Source of the DNA: Lysobacterales bacterium
GTDB taxonomy: Bacteria; Pseudomonadota; Gammaproteobacteria; Xanthomonadales; S139-57
Direction of reading: 5' to 3'
DNA: 5,863 bases
Assembly: GCA_026993285.1 (NCBI GenBank)
Contig: JALWTZ010000230.1
Span: forward strand, 1-5,863
Under the pieces are notes generated by a model, which did not search any database, was not told where the DNA came from, and saw only the letters and a program-made list of their open reading frames with translations. The first letter of the stretch is position 1, and each line of letters begins with the position of its first letter. Made by a program: the position numbers and the translations under genes. Below, piece after piece: positions 5,388-5,863 of this stretch.

Positions 5388-5863
5388 CTACCAGGGCATC
5401 CAGCTCATGGGGCGGGCGATGTTCCAGCTCAGCGCGGCCATGTCATTCTGCATGCGTTGCGTGGTCACCACCATGTATTGCATGTTGTCATTCATTTGCT
5501 GCATCTGTTGTTGCATGGGTGCCAGCTCATCCAGGGATTGCATCTGGCCAGACATCTGTTGCAATTGCTCACGCATGGTCACCATTTCACTACGCATTTG
5601 CGCGATGTTGGCGCTCATGCTGTTGATATTCTGGTTCAGCGGGCCATCAATGCTGGCAGCAATCTGGTGCATGTCACTGGTGAGGCTGCGGATGAGAATA
5701 AAGCCATAGATGGCCAGCACGATAAAGGCGAACATGGCCGGATAGACCACGATCTCCCATCGGCGGGTGCTGCGCTCGAAGTTGCCCAGAAAGCGTTCGA
5801 TGGCTTCAGGCGGCAGTATGACCGTGGGGGATTCTTCCGTGATCTTTTCTTCCACGTTTTCTT
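5388..5863 (-). CDS. Unrecognised membrane protein with methionine-rich coiled coil, possibly 5'-partial
   Basis: The frame ends at TAG (5390-5388) and is still open at the window edge. The only start seen is a GTG at 5855 (155 residues), preceded by AAGAAAAC with no good ribosome site, so the true start may lie outside. I do not recognise a named family. Numbered from that GTG, an acidic N-terminus and LPPEAIERFLGNFERSTRRWE (15-34) lead into one membrane helix (about 36-56). The remaining 94 residues are an almost uninterrupted helix with 16 methionines. Met, Ile and Leu fill both core positions of the heptad repeat: residues 73, 80, 87, 94, 101, 108 and 77, 84, 91, 98, 105, then 114, 121, 128, 135, 142 and 118, 125, 139. 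Pro113 marks the phase shift between the two blocks. The tail is NIARPMSWMPW. It is likely an oligomeric membrane-anchored coiled coil. It lies on the same strand as the porin gene but is separated by 172 bases with a dedicated promoter, so it is probably not in the same unit. Confidence 0.75.
   Translation of the reverse strand, partial: ENVEEKITEESPTVILPPEAIERFLGNFERSTRRWEIVVYPAMFAFIVLAIYGFILIRSLTSDMHQIAASIDGPLNQNINSMSANIAQMRSEMVTMREQLQQMSGQMQSLDELAPMQQQMQQMNDNMQYMVVTTQRMQNDMAALSWNIARPMSWMPW

Overview
The window looks like a piece of a gammaproteobacterial chromosome. The DNA is moderately GC-rich. It carries a PilZ-type protein, a TorF/Gcw_chp-family outer-membrane protein with a standard signal peptide, a sigma-54 promoter with an NtrC-type upstream site, and strong AGGAGG-type ribosome binding sites. 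I cannot name a genus. No rRNA, tRNA, mobile element or CRISPR array is visible, and no gene-free stretch exceeds 300 bases.

Left part (1-3954, all minus strand): a tight four-gene operon transcribed right to left. In order it encodes an ABC ATPase, a six-helix ABC-2 type permease, a GldG-like auxiliary protein anchored at both ends, and a DUF4340 protein cut by the window edge. Junctions are a 1-base TGATG overlap, a 12-base gap holding the next ribosome binding site, and a 4-base ATGA overlap, so the products very likely form one membrane complex. The set resembles the GldA/GldF/GldG modules of Bacteroidetes, but in proteobacteria its substrate and role are not established.

Middle (4104-4490, plus strand): a short PilZ-like protein, divergent from the ABC operon, with its own sigma-70-like promoter. 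It keeps the D-x-S-x-x-G motif, but the arginine motif is shifted.

Right part (4536-5863, minus strand): an unrecognised membrane protein with a striking methionine heptad coiled coil (open at the window edge), then a 172-base regulatory gap, then a TorF-family putative porin ending at a canonical intrinsic terminator. The gap is the most interesting stretch. It contains a near-consensus sigma-54 promoter, an NtrC-like 17-base palindrome and a second half-site exactly 32 bases away, and an AT-rich IHF-like segment. It also contains a perfect 11-bp inverted repeat that would bury the porin's Shine-Dalgarno sequence only in transcripts reading in from upstream. Together these suggest a nitrogen-limitation-controlled outer-membrane porin.
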